Shown here: in pieces, positions 1-9,600 of the stretch
Layout: each line of letters starts with the position of its first letter
Numbering within the stretch: position 1 is the stretch's first letter
Position numbers and translations under genes: made by a program
The notes under the pieces: model-generated
Databases searched by the model: none
What the model was told of the DNA's origin: nothing
What the model saw: the letters and a program-made list of their open reading frames with translations, nothing else
Source of the DNA: Pseudomonas sp. MYb118
GTDB lineage: Bacteria > Pseudomonadota > Gammaproteobacteria > Pseudomonadales > Pseudomonadaceae
Reading direction: 5' to 3'
Length of the DNA stretch: 64,000 nucleotides
Assembly (NCBI RefSeq): GCF_040947875.1
Contig: NZ_JBFRXN010000002.1
Coordinates: 1-64,000, forward strand

Positions 1-60
1 AAAAAAATCAAAAAAACCTGAAAACCGGTGAAACCATGCGACCTGCACAAACAACAGACA

Positions 61-89
61 GAAAAAAGCCCGCGTGAGCGGGCTTTTCT
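61..89 (-). terminator. Intrinsic terminator after the tRNA pair
   Basis: The hairpin AAAGCCCGC-GTGA-GCGGGCTTT is flanked by A-rich sequence on the left and a short T run on the right. It can therefore work in both directions. It lies directly downstream, in the minus direction, of the tRNA-Asp/tRNA-Val unit, so it most likely ends that transcript. Confidence 0.75.
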
Positions 90-127
90 GTGGTGACCTG
101 GCGTTCAGTGTTCCAGGTAACCGAATA

Positions 128-204
128 TGGCGCAGCGGACGGGACTCGAACCCGCGAGCCCCGGCGTGACAGGCCGGTATTCTAACCGACTGAACTACCG
201 CTGC
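128..204 (-). tRNA. tRNA-Asp (GTC anticodon)
   Basis: The minus strand folds as a 77-nt tRNA. It starts GCAGCGG and ends CCGCTGC-G-CCA, with the CCA encoded. The anticodon loop CCTGTCAC carries GTC, and the T arm contains GGTTCGAGTCC. It is cotranscribed with the tRNA-Val gene 19 bp upstream; the two share one promoter and one terminator. Confidence 0.95.
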
Positions 205-223
205 GCGTAACACTGGAAGCGAA

Positions 224-299
224 TGGTGGGTGATGACGGGATCGAACCGCCGACATTCTGCTTGTAAGGCAGACGCTCTCCCGGCTGAGCTAATCACCC
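224..299 (-). tRNA. tRNA-Val (TAC anticodon)
   Basis: The minus strand encodes a 76-nt tRNA beginning GGGTGAT, with AGCTCAGCCGGGAGAGC in the D arm. The anticodon loop CCTTACAAG carries TAC, the T arm contains GGTTCGATCCC, and the 3' end ATCACCC-A-CCA is encoded. It is the first gene of a two-tRNA operon. Confidence 0.95.
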
Positions 300-320
300 T
301 TCACTTTCGGTGTGGCGCGC

Positions 321-349
321 ATTCTACGGAGCACTCCCACCTCTGGCAA
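321..349 (-). promoter_or_regulatory. Sigma-70 promoter of the tRNA operon
   Basis: On the minus strand a -35 box TTGCCA (344-349) is followed, after exactly 17 bp, by a -10 box TAGAAT (321-326). A GC-rich discriminator (GCGCGCC) comes next. That layout is typical of stable-RNA promoters under growth-rate and stringent control. The start point would fall about 15 bp before the mature tRNA-Val end. Confidence 0.7.
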
Positions 350-459
350 GCACTTTCTTAAATAATTTTTTCAGGCCTTCCAAAGGCTTAGAGAAGGGTT
401 GGCCTATGGCGCCACGAAGAGAATAATGCCCCACTTTGTATAAAGGAGAGATTCGCCCC

Positions 460-1380
460 ATGTGGTTCAAAAACCTGCTTATCTATCGCCTGACCCAAGA
501 TCTGCCTGTTGATGCCGAGGCGTTGGAAACTGCACTGGCCACCAAACTGGCGCGGCCCTGTGCAAGCCAGGAGTTGACCACCTACGGTTTCACCGCGCCG
601 TTCGGCAAGGGTGAAGATGCGCCACTGGTGCATGTCAGCGGCGATTTCCTGCTGGTGTCCGCGCGCAAGGAAGAACGCATCCTGCCGGGCAGCGTCGTGC
701 GTGACGCGGTAAAGGAAAAGGTCGAAGAGATCGAAGCGGCGCAAATGCGCAAGGTCTACAAAAAGGAACGCGACCAGATCAAGGATGAAATCATCCAGGC
801 GTTTCTGCCGCGTGCCTTTATCCGTCGCTCGTCGACCTTCGCCGCCATCGCGCCGAAACAGGGCCTGATCCTGGTCAACTCGGCCAGCCCGAAACGCGCC
901 GAAGACCTGCTGTCGACCCTGCGTGAAGTGATCGGCACCCTGCCGGTGCGCCCGCTGACCGTGAAGACCGCACCGACCGCGATCATGACCGAATGGGTCA
1001 CCACCCAGGAGGCCGCTCCCGACTTCTTCGTGCTGGACGAATGCGAACTGCGCGACACCCACGAAGACGGCGGCATCGTGCGCTGCAAGCGCCAGGACCT
1101 GACCAGCGAAGAAATCCAGCTGCACCTGAGCACCGGCAAAGTGGTCACCCAGCTGTCGCTGGCCTGGCAGGACAAACTGTCTTTCGTCCTCGACGACAAG
1201 ATGGTGGTCAAGCGCCTGAAGTTCGAAGACCTGCTGCAGGACCAGGCGGAACAGGACGGCGGCGACGAAGCCCTCGGCCAGCTGGACGCCAGCTTCACCC
1301 TGATGATGCTGACCTTCGGCGACTTCCTGCCGGCGCTGGTCGAGGCGTTGGGCGGTGAAGAGATGCCGCAGGGGATCTAA
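460..1380 (+). CDS. rdgC: Recombination-associated protein RdgC
   Basis: The 306-residue product has the RdgC family's usual length and the characteristic opening [11 protein letters not shown]. RdgC forms a ring-shaped dimer that binds double-stranded DNA without sequence preference and restrains RecA-mediated recombination; it sits on the nucleoid. The ATG at 460 is preferred over an in-frame TTG at 436 because AAGGAG lies at 443-448 and the family N-terminus begins here. The middle section is rich in charged residues, as expected for a DNA-binding ring. It is a single gene, followed by a REP-type inverted repeat that may close the transcript. Confidence 0.93.
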   Translation: MWFKNLLIYRLTQDLPVDAEALETALATKLARPCASQELTTYGFTAPFGKGEDAPLVHVSGDFLLVSARKEERILPGSVVRDAVKEKVEEIEAAQMRKVYKKERDQIKDEIIQAFLPRAFIRRSSTFAAIAPKQGLILVNSASPKRAEDLLSTLREVIGTLPVRPLTVKTAPTAIMTEWVTTQEAAPDFFVLDECELRDTHEDGGIVRCKRQDLTSEEIQLHLSTGKVVTQLSLAWQDKLSFVLDDKMVVKRLKFEDLLQDQAEQDGGDEALGQLDASFTLMMLTFGDFLPALVEALGGEEMPQGI

Positions 1381-1407
1381 CGGGATCTGGTGATTTTCTC
1401 CCCGAAA

Positions 1408-1519
1408 TGATCGTTCCCACGCTCCGCGTGGGAATGCCTCCACGGACGCTCCGCGTTCGGCTTTGTAGGGACGCAGAGCGTCCCTGGCTGCATTCCCACG
1501 CAGAGCGTGGGAACGATCA
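1408..1519. repeat. REP-type inverted repeat pair (CGTTCCCACGC family)
   Basis: Two inverted copies of TGATCGTTCCCACGC...GCGTGGGAA face each other at 1408-1436 and about 1491-1519. Between them lie two smaller palindromic pieces (GGACGCTCCGCG and ACGCAGAGCGTCC). This repeat family differs from the GGGAGCGAGC type found elsewhere in the window. It fills the gap between rdgC and the transporter gene. Confidence 0.8.
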
Positions 1520-1550
1520 GTGTCACTAAATAGATAATAAGGATCAGGCC

Positions 1551-2516
1551 ATGCGTGCACTGGCTGCATTGAGTCGCTTTGTCGGCAACACCTTCGCTTA
1601 CTGGGTACTGATTTTCGCCGTCGTGGCATTTCTGCAACCGGCGTGGTTCCTCAACCTCAAGGGCGCCATCGTGCCGTTGCTGGGGCTGGTGATGTTCGGC
1701 ATGGGCCTGACCCTCAAACTCGAAGACTTCGCCGCCGTCGCTCGCCACCCGTGGCGCGTGGCCCTGGGCGTGGTCGCGCATTTCGTGATCATGCCCGGTG
1801 TGGCGTGGTTGCTCTGCCAGGTGTTTCACCTGCCGCCGGAGATCGCCGTCGGCGTGATCCTGGTCGGCTGCTGCCCGAGCGGCACCTCGTCGAACGTGAT
1901 GACCTGGCTGGCTCGCGGTGACCTGGCACTGTCGGTGGCCATCGCCGCCGTCACCACCCTGCTCGCTCCCGTGCTGACCCCGGCGCTGATCTGGCTGCTG
2001 GCCTCGGCCTGGTTGCCGGTGTCGTTCATGGAGCTGTTCTGGTCGATCCTGCAAGTGGTGCTGCTGCCGATCGTGCTCGGTGTGGTTGCCCAGCGCCTGC
2101 TCGGTGACCGGGTCCGCCACGCGGTGGATGTGCTGCCGCTGGTGTCGGTGGTGAGCATCGTGATCATCGTCGCCGCCGTCGTTGCCGCCAGCCAGGCAAA
2201 AATCGCCGAGTCGGGCCTGCTGATCATGGCCGTGGTCATGCTGCACAACAGCTTCGGCTACCTGCTGGGTTACTTCACCGGACGCCTGTTCAAGCTGCCG
2301 CTGGCCCAGCGCAAGTCCCTGGCCCTGGAAGTCGGCATGCAGAACTCCGGCCTGGGCGCCGCACTGGCCAGTGCGCACTTCTCGCCTCTGGCGGCGGTGC
2401 CGAGCGCGTTGTTCAGCGTCTGGCACAATATTTCCGGGGCGCTGCTCTCGACGTATTTCCGCCGCATGAGCGACGAGCACGACGAAGACGGCGCGGCGCA
2501 ACGGGTTACTGACTGA
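1551..2516 (+). CDS. Bile acid:sodium symporter family (BASS) transporter
   Basis: The 321-residue inner-membrane protein has about nine or ten hydrophobic segments, starting near residue 18. It contains the family motif GCCPSGTSSNVMTWLARGD (about residues 104-122) and EVGMQNSGLGAALA (about 263-276), which form the discontinuous helices that bind sodium and substrate in BASS proteins. Bacterial members carry organic acids such as pantoate or other small anions; the substrate here cannot be read from the sequence. The start is supported by AAGGA about 10 bp upstream. The C-terminal tail is short, charged and probably cytoplasmic. Confidence 0.85.
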   Translation: MRALAALSRFVGNTFAYWVLIFAVVAFLQPAWFLNLKGAIVPLLGLVMFGMGLTLKLEDFAAVARHPWRVALGVVAHFVIMPGVAWLLCQVFHLPPEIAVGVILVGCCPSGTSSNVMTWLARGDLALSVAIAAVTTLLAPVLTPALIWLLASAWLPVSFMELFWSILQVVLLPIVLGVVAQRLLGDRVRHAVDVLPLVSVVSIVIIVAAVVAASQAKIAESGLLIMAVVMLHNSFGYLLGYFTGRLFKLPLAQRKSLALEVGMQNSGLGAALASAHFSPLAAVPSALFSVWHNISGALLSTYFRRMSDEHDEDGAAQRVTD

Positions 2517-2551
2517 CGCACCAACTTGATCCATGCACCAATGATGGGCAC

Positions 2552-2614
2552 TATACTGCGCATCGCGGGGACGACCTCGCGGCTCGATCGAGTCATTAGC
2601 CTGGGGACGACCCC
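2552..2614 (+). promoter_or_regulatory. Guanidine-II (mini-ykkC) riboswitch with -10 box
   Basis: Two short hairpins stand in tandem, each capped by the loop ACGA. P1 at 2565-2580 is GCGGGG-ACGA-CCTCGC; P2 at 2603-2614 is GGGG-ACGA-CCCC. Paired hairpins with ACGR loops are the defining feature of the guanidine-II riboswitch. The ribosome-binding site GGAGG (2624-2628) of the exporter gene follows 10 nt after P2, consistent with control of translation initiation. A -10-like TATACT at 2552-2557 would start the transcript just before P1; no good -35 box is visible. What is seen is the two-hairpin signature; guanidine binding is inferred from the known class. Confidence 0.9.
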
Positions 2615-2634
2615 GTCAAAGATGGAGGTCTGTC

Positions 2635-2949
2635 ATGTCCTGGATCATTCTGTTTTTCGCCGGCCTGTTCGAAGTGGGCTGGGCGGTGGGCCTGAAATAC
2701 ACCGACGGCTTCAGCCGCCCCCTGCCCACCGCCCTGACCATCGCGGCCATGGCCATCAGCCTTGGCCTGCTGGGCCTGGCCATGAAGGAATTGCCACTGG
2801 GCACCGCCTATGCGATCTGGACCGGTGTCGGTGCAGTCGGCACGGTCATCGCCGGGATCATTCTGTTCGGTGAGTCGATGGCGCTGTTCCGCCTGGCCAG
2901 CGTGGCGCTGATCATTGCCGGGTTGATCGGGTTGAAGCTCAGTACCTGA
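2635..2949 (+). CDS. gdx: Guanidinium exporter Gdx (SugE-type SMR protein)
   Basis: The 104-residue protein has four transmembrane helices and matches the small multidrug resistance family, SugE/Gdx branch. It opens with [20 protein letters not shown], whose Glu13 in helix 1 is the central ion- and substrate-coupling residue; [13 protein letters not shown] in helix 3 is also typical. Gdx proteins exchange guanidinium for protons across the inner membrane as antiparallel dimers. The guanidine-II riboswitch directly upstream supports guanidinium rather than quaternary ammonium compounds as the natural substrate. A strong terminator follows, so the gene is monocistronic. Confidence 0.93.
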   Translation: MSWIILFFAGLFEVGWAVGLKYTDGFSRPLPTALTIAAMAISLGLLGLAMKELPLGTAYAIWTGVGAVGTVIAGIILFGESMALFRLASVALIIAGLIGLKLST

Positions 2950-2957
2950 GTGAGCCC

Positions 2958-3005
2958 ACAAAAAAAGCCCGCCCCTCTATCCATAGAGGGGCGGGCTTTT
3001 TTTTA
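2958..3005 (+). terminator. Intrinsic terminator after gdx
   Basis: The long hairpin AAGCCCGCCCCTCTA-TCCA-TAGAGGGGCGGGCTT is followed by eight T residues and preceded by an A run. It could work in both directions and closes the riboswitch-gdx unit. Confidence 0.9.
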
Positions 3006-3009
3006 TGTC

Positions 3010-3097
3010 TGTAGGAGCGGGCTTGCCCGCGATTGCGGTGGGTCAGATACGACTATGTGACTGACACATCCTCATCGCGAGCAAGCTCGCTCCTACA
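3010..3097. repeat. REP pair (BIME)
   Basis: Two inverted REP copies, TGTAGGAGCGGGCTTGCCCG at 3010 and its counterpart ending CTCGCTCCTACA at 3097, are separated by about 40 bp. They lie between the convergent ends of gdx and the TenA-like gene. Confidence 0.85.
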
Positions 3098-3107
3098 CAC
3101 CTACAGG

Positions 3108-3902
3108 TCAGCTTTCGGCCAGCGCCATGCGCTCGCGGGCTACCGTGGTCTTTTCCGCATGCTCAAGCTGCATGCAGCGTTCCAGGAACAGGAACATGTA
3201 GTCATAGCTCTTGCACACCGCCTGGCGCAGTTCGGCCTGCAGGGACTTGCTCGGGTTCATGCCGGCCAGCGTGCAGATGATTTCCAGGGCTTCCCACGGG
3301 TGGGCATCGTCGTACTGGGCATGCATCTTCAGCCACTTCATGGCCCGCTTGCGGTCTTCCTCGGGGAAGGCCGCCGCATAGACGCCCGTGGAACAGACCA
3401 GCGCCGACCATTCACCGGTCGCGCCTTCGATGGCGTAGTTGGTCGCGGCAATGGCGACGATCAGCGAGTCCGCCGAGCTGGTGTGCCAGCACCAGTGGCT
3501 CAGGGCGTGCAGCTCGGGGGCCACCTGTTGCGCCTGCAAGTCTTCGAGGGAAACACCGTGCGCGCGGCTCCAGTGCACCCAGTAGTCGGCGTGGTTGAGT
3601 TCGACACGAATGTTGCGCATCAGCCAGCGCCGCGCCATGTCTTCGCCCGGGTGGCGGGCAAAGCGGGTCTTGGTCAGGTTCTGGGCCATGTAGAGCGCGA
3701 ATTGTTCGACCACCGGCCAACCACCGATCAGGTAGTGGCGCATGGTCCTGGCGCTGAGCTTGTTATCGCGCATGCGCTTGTACAATTCGTGCTCGACTAC
3801 CCGGCGTTTACTCTCGCTGCAATCCTGGATCAGTTTCTGCGCCCAGGCGGGATAACTTGCAGCTTCCATGAGGGGTCCGGTTCGGTTGAATGAGTCGATC
3901 AC
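3108..3902 (-). CDS. TenA/PqqC-like (haem-oxygenase-fold) protein
   Basis: The 264-residue, probably all-helical cytosolic protein resembles the TenA/THI-4 and PqqC superfamily (motifs such as RHPGEDMARRWLMRN and WALV-like ATGEWSALV). Members include thiaminase II, the PQQ synthase PqqC and non-haem iron redox enzymes. No pqq or thi genes are nearby, so neither pathway is assigned. Possible metal ligands are Glu and His residues in helices near ELNHADYW and HAQYDDAHPWE. The start is taken as GTG at 3902 because AAGGA lies 8 bp upstream; the ATG at 3869 has no ribosome-binding site. Exact activity is unknown. Confidence 0.75.
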   Translation of the reverse strand: MIDSFNRTGPLMEAASYPAWAQKLIQDCSESKRRVVEHELYKRMRDNKLSARTMRHYLIGGWPVVEQFALYMAQNLTKTRFARHPGEDMARRWLMRNIRVELNHADYWVHWSRAHGVSLEDLQAQQVAPELHALSHWCWHTSSADSLIVAIAATNYAIEGATGEWSALVCSTGVYAAAFPEEDRKRAMKWLKMHAQYDDAHPWEALEIICTLAGMNPSKSLQAELRQAVCKSYDYMFLFLERCMQLEHAEKTTVARERMALAES

Positions 3903-3948
3903 TGTCGGGTTCCTTTTGATTGTGATTGTTCAAGATCAGCGAGAGATT

Positions 3949-6408
3949 TCAACGGAACGTGCCAGGCGCCTTGAACAGCAAGGGTTGGGGCCTGGCGGGA
4001 CGACTTTGCAGACTATCGCAGGTAAACAGATGCGGGCGCTCAATGACATACCCTTGAGCGTAATCCACCCCAATCTCCAGCAATGCCTGCTCGATCTGGG
4101 GCGTTTCAACAAACTCGGCAATCGTACGCTTACCCATGACATGGCCGATGTGATTGATCACCTCGACCATGGCGCGGTTAATCGGGTCGTCCAGCATATC
4201 CTTTACGAAACTCCCGTCGATCTTCAGGAAGTCTACAGGCAAATGTTTCAAGTACGCGAATGAGGACATTCCGGCACAAAAGTCATCAAGGGAAAAATGG
4301 CAACCTAACCCTTTGAGCTCGTTGATAAATCTGATCGCGCTACCCAGATTGGATATTGCGCTGGTTTCAGTGATTTCAAAACAAATCATTTCAGGCGGGA
4401 TCGACCAGGTCCTGAACTGCTCTCGCAGGAAGTCCAGGAACGCCTCATCACCGATGGTGCTGCCTGACAGATTGATCGCACACATGGCCAGCGGCCCCTC
4501 ATGTCGCTCGGCGATGCACTGGGCGATGATCTTGAACACGTTGTGCACGACCCAGCGGTCCAGCGAGGTCATCAGGCCATAGCGCTCTGCCGCCGGAATG
4601 AAACTGTCCGGCAGAATCATGCGCCCCGCCTCATCGTGCAGGCGCAAGAGGATTTCAATGTGGCCGCTGCCCTGCTCGGCCTGCCCCAGCGCGGCGATTT
4701 CCTGGGCGTACAGGCAGAAGCGGTCTTCCTCCAGCGCCATGTGCAGACGTTGCACCCAGGCCATCTCACCGAACCGCAGAGACAGCTCCGAGTCGTCGGC
4801 GTGATACACCTGAACCCGGTTGCGGCCTTTTTCCTTGGCCATGTAGCACGCCATGTCGGCGGCACGCAGGGAGGTTTCGAGGGTGGTCGGGTGATGATTG
4901 ACATGCACCAGCCCGACACTGACGGTGGTGACGAACGGTCGGCCCTTCCACACGAAATGCAGGTTCTGCACAGTCTGGCGCAGGCTTTCGGCAATCTTCT
5001 CCGCCGCTTCCGGCGCGCAATTTTCCAGCAGGATGCCGAACTCGTCGCCGCCCAGCCGGGCCAGTGTATCGCCTTCGCGCAAACCCGATTGCAGCAACGC
5101 GCAGATATGGCGCAGCAACTCGTCCCCCGCCGCATGGCCGCAGGTGTCGTTGACCAGCTTGAACTGATCGAGGTCGAGGAACATCAGCGCATGGCGCCCC
5201 GGCTGCCGCGTCAGGCTATGCAGCACCTGTTCCAGGCGGTATTCGAATTCACGGCGATTGGCCAGGCCGGTCAAGGCGTCATGGGTCGCCTGCCAGGAAA
5301 GGTTGGCGATGTACTGCCGCTCCTGGGTCATGTCGTGCAACACCAGCACGGTGCCGCTGACTTTGCCGGCATTGCTGATCGGTGCGCCCACCAGGGTGAC
5401 CGACACCGTACTGCCGTCCAGGCGCTGGATCAGCTTGGAATGTTCGCTGCCGCCGGTGAGCTGGCCGCTCTGGATGCGTTCGATCAGGGTAAAGCCTTCG
5501 GCCTGGGCGTTCTCGTCCAGCACATTGAACAGCGCTGCCAGGGGCAGGCCGGTCGCCTGCTCGGCTTTCCAGTGAGTCAGCGCTTCGGCCGCCGGGTTCA
5601 TGTAGGTAATGGCGCCCGTCACATCGGTGGTGATCACGCCGTCACCGATTGATTGCAGGGTGATCTGCGCCCGGTCCTTCTCCAGTTGCAGGGCGTCGGC
5701 GAAGGCGTGGCGCTGCTTGAGCAGCTTGTGGGTGCGCATCAGGGCCAGGACGATCAGGCCCAGGGCGGTGGCCAGGTTGGTCACCAGCAACAGGCGAAGA
5801 ATGACCCGCGAGCCCTCCCCCAGGGCATCGCTGAAGGCCTTGGCCGCCGGAGTCACTTCATCGTTGATGGCGAAAATCTGCGCTTTCCAGCGGCGGATAT
5901 CGTCGTCGGTGGGCTGGCTGACCGTGATGTGCTGATGCATCTCCCTGGCCACCTCATCGAGCTTGACCAGATAGCCGTCCCCCACCGTCCACAGGTCGAT
6001 GGCTTTTTCCAGGTAACTGAAATGGCGGAAGTTGAGGTACAGCCAGATCAGGCTGGACACGTCATCCGGGTGGTTGCCGCCCTTGAGGATCGCCACCCGC
6101 GCCGCCGGGATGTCCGGGGGCTGACGATCCAGCGCCACGCGCAACTCGTGCCCGCCCTGGGGCACGGCGATCGCGCTCTGGTACTTCTGGAAAATTGTCT
6201 CGTCGCGGCTGTCGGCGTAGAGGTTCAGGTAATAGATGGCGTCTTTCTGGCCCTTGGACCAGAGACTTTCACCCGCCACATAGCCGCGCACCGCAGACAG
6301 CACATAAAGGCTGACGCCACCCAACAGGGCTTGGAACAGCACAACGGCAATAAAGGGCCAAACGATGCCCAGCAACCGTGGCGTTCCGAGAGTCCGCGTT
6401 TGATTCAT
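3949..6408 (-). CDS. Membrane PAS-GGDEF-EAL cyclic-di-GMP protein
   Basis: The 819-residue inner-membrane signalling protein has transmembrane helices at about residues 12-33 and 206-228, enclosing a periplasmic sensor domain of about 170 residues. A PAS domain (about 250-365), a GGDEF domain (about 380-540) and an EAL domain (about 555-800) follow. The GGDEF motif RLGGDEF is intact and is preceded by an inhibitory-site RxxD (REGD). In the phosphodiesterase domain the signature reads EIL instead of EAL and DDFCAG instead of DDFGTG, but the glutamates, paired aspartates, LKID lysine and YAQG glutamine are present. It may therefore both make and break cyclic-di-GMP. The ATG at 6408 with AAGGGA upstream is preferred to an in-frame TTG at 6465. 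Confidence 0.88.
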   Translation of the reverse strand: MNQTRTLGTPRLLGIVWPFIAVVLFQALLGGVSLYVLSAVRGYVAGESLWSKGQKDAIYYLNLYADSRDETIFQKYQSAIAVPQGGHELRVALDRQPPDIPAARVAILKGGNHPDDVSSLIWLYLNFRHFSYLEKAIDLWTVGDGYLVKLDEVAREMHQHITVSQPTDDDIRRWKAQIFAINDEVTPAAKAFSDALGEGSRVILRLLLVTNLATALGLIVLALMRTHKLLKQRHAFADALQLEKDRAQITLQSIGDGVITTDVTGAITYMNPAAEALTHWKAEQATGLPLAALFNVLDENAQAEGFTLIERIQSGQLTGGSEHSKLIQRLDGSTVSVTLVGAPISNAGKVSGTVLVLHDMTQERQYIANLSWQATHDALTGLANRREFEYRLEQVLHSLTRQPGRHALMFLDLDQFKLVNDTCGHAAGDELLRHICALLQSGLREGDTLARLGGDEFGILLENCAPEAAEKIAESLRQTVQNLHFVWKGRPFVTTVSVGLVHVNHHPTTLETSLRAADMACYMAKEKGRNRVQVYHADDSELSLRFGEMAWVQRLHMALEEDRFCLYAQEIAALGQAEQGSGHIEILLRLHDEAGRMILPDSFIPAAERYGLMTSLDRWVVHNVFKIIAQCIAERHEGPLAMCAINLSGSTIGDEAFLDFLREQFRTWSIPPEMICFEITETSAISNLGSAIRFINELKGLGCHFSLDDFCAGMSSFAYLKHLPVDFLKIDGSFVKDMLDDPINRAMVEVINHIGHVMGKRTIAEFVETPQIEQALLEIGVDYAQGYVIERPHLFTCDSLQSRPARPQPLLFKAPGTFR

Positions 6409-6601
6409 GAGGTCCCTTGTTTTTAGCACCGCTTGCTCGTCTTCCGGACGAAATCGCTTACGCAAGACTAGGGGGCGTTTGCGATTCCGGCAAGCGACGG
6501 ATCAGTCGTATATATGTACCACCCGCACGCCTGGGCGAATCGTTGTACTGCACTCCCGGCTTTCTCCCATTCACGGGGAAAGCGTTGCCAAGGAGTGAGA
6601 C

Positions 6602-9600
6602 ATGCCGGCGACCACTTTTGCTGCATCCGACCTGAGTCACGAAGAAACGCGCGCCCGCCAGGCAGTGGGCCTGGATAGCGGCCCGGACATCAATGCCTTG
6701 CGGCCCAGGCCGTCCGCCCGCGACCGCCGACGGTACAAGGCGCTGCTGCGGGCGGGCACGCACTCGATGTCCATCGACAGCTACATGACCAAGAACGCCA
6801 ATGCGCGAATGACCGAAACCGTGAAAAGCTTCCTGAACGGCGAGCCTTCGCTGACCCATCATCTGTTTACCGACGTACTCGATGCCGCGTCGGAAGAACA
6901 AGTACGCGCCACCCCAACGGTTTACCTGCAACGGATAATCGCATCGGAACCGGCGCAGGACCTGGCGGACCGCTTGCTGGGCAAGCTCAAATGGTACGGT
7001 GCGCGTGCCGGCGAACAGACCCCGGCGTCCGTGCGCCATCAACTGGTGTGCAAAGCCATCCACCTGCATCTGCACGCCTCGTCGCCCGGCGAGACACAGG
7101 AGCTCGCCGGCTTCGACTGGCAAGACCCGGCACACTGGGGCAAAAGCTACCCAACGCTGCTCGGGGATTTCGAACGACACCTGCTGCACAAACGGTGGGC
7201 CACCACGACCAAAGGCTCGATCGTCCTCGCGCACCTGCTGAAGAACTGGCTGTCCAGGGACTTTGCCGTAGGCGATATCCCGTCGGACCTGCGCTACAAG
7301 AGTTCGCTGGTGTGGGTGAATTTCATGCACGGCGTACTGCTGGCCGATGAGCTGGGCCTGGAGCGCTCCACACCGCTGTCCTTTCAACAGCTCATCGACC
7401 TGCCGCTACAACGCAGCGCCTCGGCCTCGGCGGCAGAGCTCGCCAGCATTGCCCGCCTGAGAATCAGCCCGGCCCTACAATGGGCGGCGTGCATGGGTGT
7501 CGTCGCCTCCAAGCCTGCCGCCGATTACAACGCGCAAGAAGTCGAACAGGCGCTGGCGATGCTGGAGTACCACAGCGACAGCCTGGGCAACGCCGTGCAG
7601 GCCATCGACGCAGCGCCCCCGGACCGACTGAAAATGGCCAAACGGATCAAGGACGAGCAGTTTGGGGCGCGCACGTTCGAATCGGACGGCGTCCGGTTGT
7701 TCTCCCTGGACCCGGCACTCAATCGGGGAGCCCGGGATGCTCCGCTGCTGAAACTGCCAGGCCTGGCGTTTCTCGACCTGTACCCCGACGGCCAGTTCGA
7801 GAAGGAAAAAAGATGGGGCGTGACCCAGGCCGATGGCAAGACGCCGACCGCCATGACCTTCAGGCTCGACGACCAGCGCCTGTGCCACCTTGAGCGCAAG
7901 GACCCGACTGGCGAATACCGAACGGTTTTCGGCGACGACCTGGCCAGGATCTCGGGTCAGGAGCTGCCGAACATCAACGACCTGTTCCAGGCCGACTTCG
8001 TGCACCATGTTGCATCCCTGCGCTCGGCCTACCAGGTCCTGATCACCAGCCTGCTCGCCTCGCTGCCCCAGGTTGAACGCCAGGCGCTGGAACTCGGTGA
8101 TGTGCGGCTGCTGGGCTTGCGGCAGAAAAGCCGGAAGGACGGACAGACCGTCGACATCCGGGCCAGGAAGGGCTTTGTGCTCCAGGTGAACCACGAGCAA
8201 GCCATCAGCTACTTCGAGCTGATTCCCAGCGCCGGCTACATTCGCCGCCGCAGCGGCTTGCGGTTTTCGACGATCAACGGCGTCTATACCGAATTCCCCC
8301 TGCACGCCGCCATTCCCAACCAGACCTATGCGCCCGAACGCGACCTCAGCACATCCCTGCGCCTGGACTGGTCTGCTCATTGGCGTGGCACGGTGCCGGT
8401 CGAACGCGAATATTTCATCGGTTTCCTCGATGACAGGGGGCAGGTTCCGGCGATCCAGGTTCTGAGCGGTGTCATCGCGCTGCACGGGAAACTCAAAGCG
8501 ATAGGCGACTTCGTGGCATCGAATCATCTATTCGTCGATGAACAGGACTTGCACCTCCAGGCCCGCGGCATGACGGCGTTCGACATCCACAGGGCCGAGC
8601 GTGAGCAACGTCGGGAAGCGCTGATGGCGATAGTCAAAGGGTTCGTGCCGTTCTGGGGCAGCCTTGACGACCTGTCGTCCAGGGATGCCCAGACCCAGGC
8701 CCTGGGTGCAGCCGGGCTGCTGCTGGACCTGGCGTCATTTCTGTTCCCCATCGGCAAATTCATCTCTGGCTCGGTGCGCCTGGCCAGGCTCGCCACTGGT
8801 GCGTCACGCATGGTCGCCAAGGCCAGCCTGCCCTCTTATTCGACCCTGACCCGCCAGTTGCTCGGCGCGACGCTGCAAAACCTCAACCCGCTGGACGGCC
8901 TGCCGTCACTGCTGAAATCGACACTGAGCGGCATCGGCAAAACGCTGCACACCGTCGGCAGCCTGGCCAGCAGAGGCGCGCGGGTAGTGATCGGGCAAAC
9001 CGGCAGCTTTCGCCTGACCCACAACGTGCATCAGGTCATGGATCCCGGCCGCTGGAGAGCGCTGACGGACAGTGATGAACTGGTCACCCTCGACGGCATC
9101 AACGACGTGGTGGTGCGCAACAGCGGCACATCGAGCGGGAAACGCCGGCACCTTGTCGATCCGCTGACATCCCTGCCCTACGGCCCGCACCAACCCGACA
9201 ATCGCCGCCACCTGGTACCCGGCCGTTCGACCTTGACGATGTTGCCAGCGAGAGAAACCCACGCCCTGGCGCAAGTCCCGACACAGGCTGCCGTCCGTGA
9301 GCTGTTCGAGGTCGATGGCAGCGTCACGCTGCTGATCGACGACTTCCCCTATCGCCTGGACGCCGGGCAACTGCGCCGTGCCGACCTGATCGACGACCCC
9401 AGCCCTTTCCAGGCCATGCCCTGTCGGCGGCCACGCATGGAGGCCGCGGATGCCGTCTGCAAAACCCGTTATGTCACCGGCACCGCAGCGGTGACGCCGA
9501 GCCTGGGCAGCCATGACCCCGACAAGGGTTTCGCCGAATGGTTTGGCGACATGGTCTACACCCCGGCCTTCCCCACCCGGCCGCTGTTGTTCAAAGCCCT

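Noticed and set aside
3108..3902. TenA/PqqC-like gene as true pqqC
   Set aside because: No pqqA, B, D or E gene is adjacent and the sequence is only superfamily-like.
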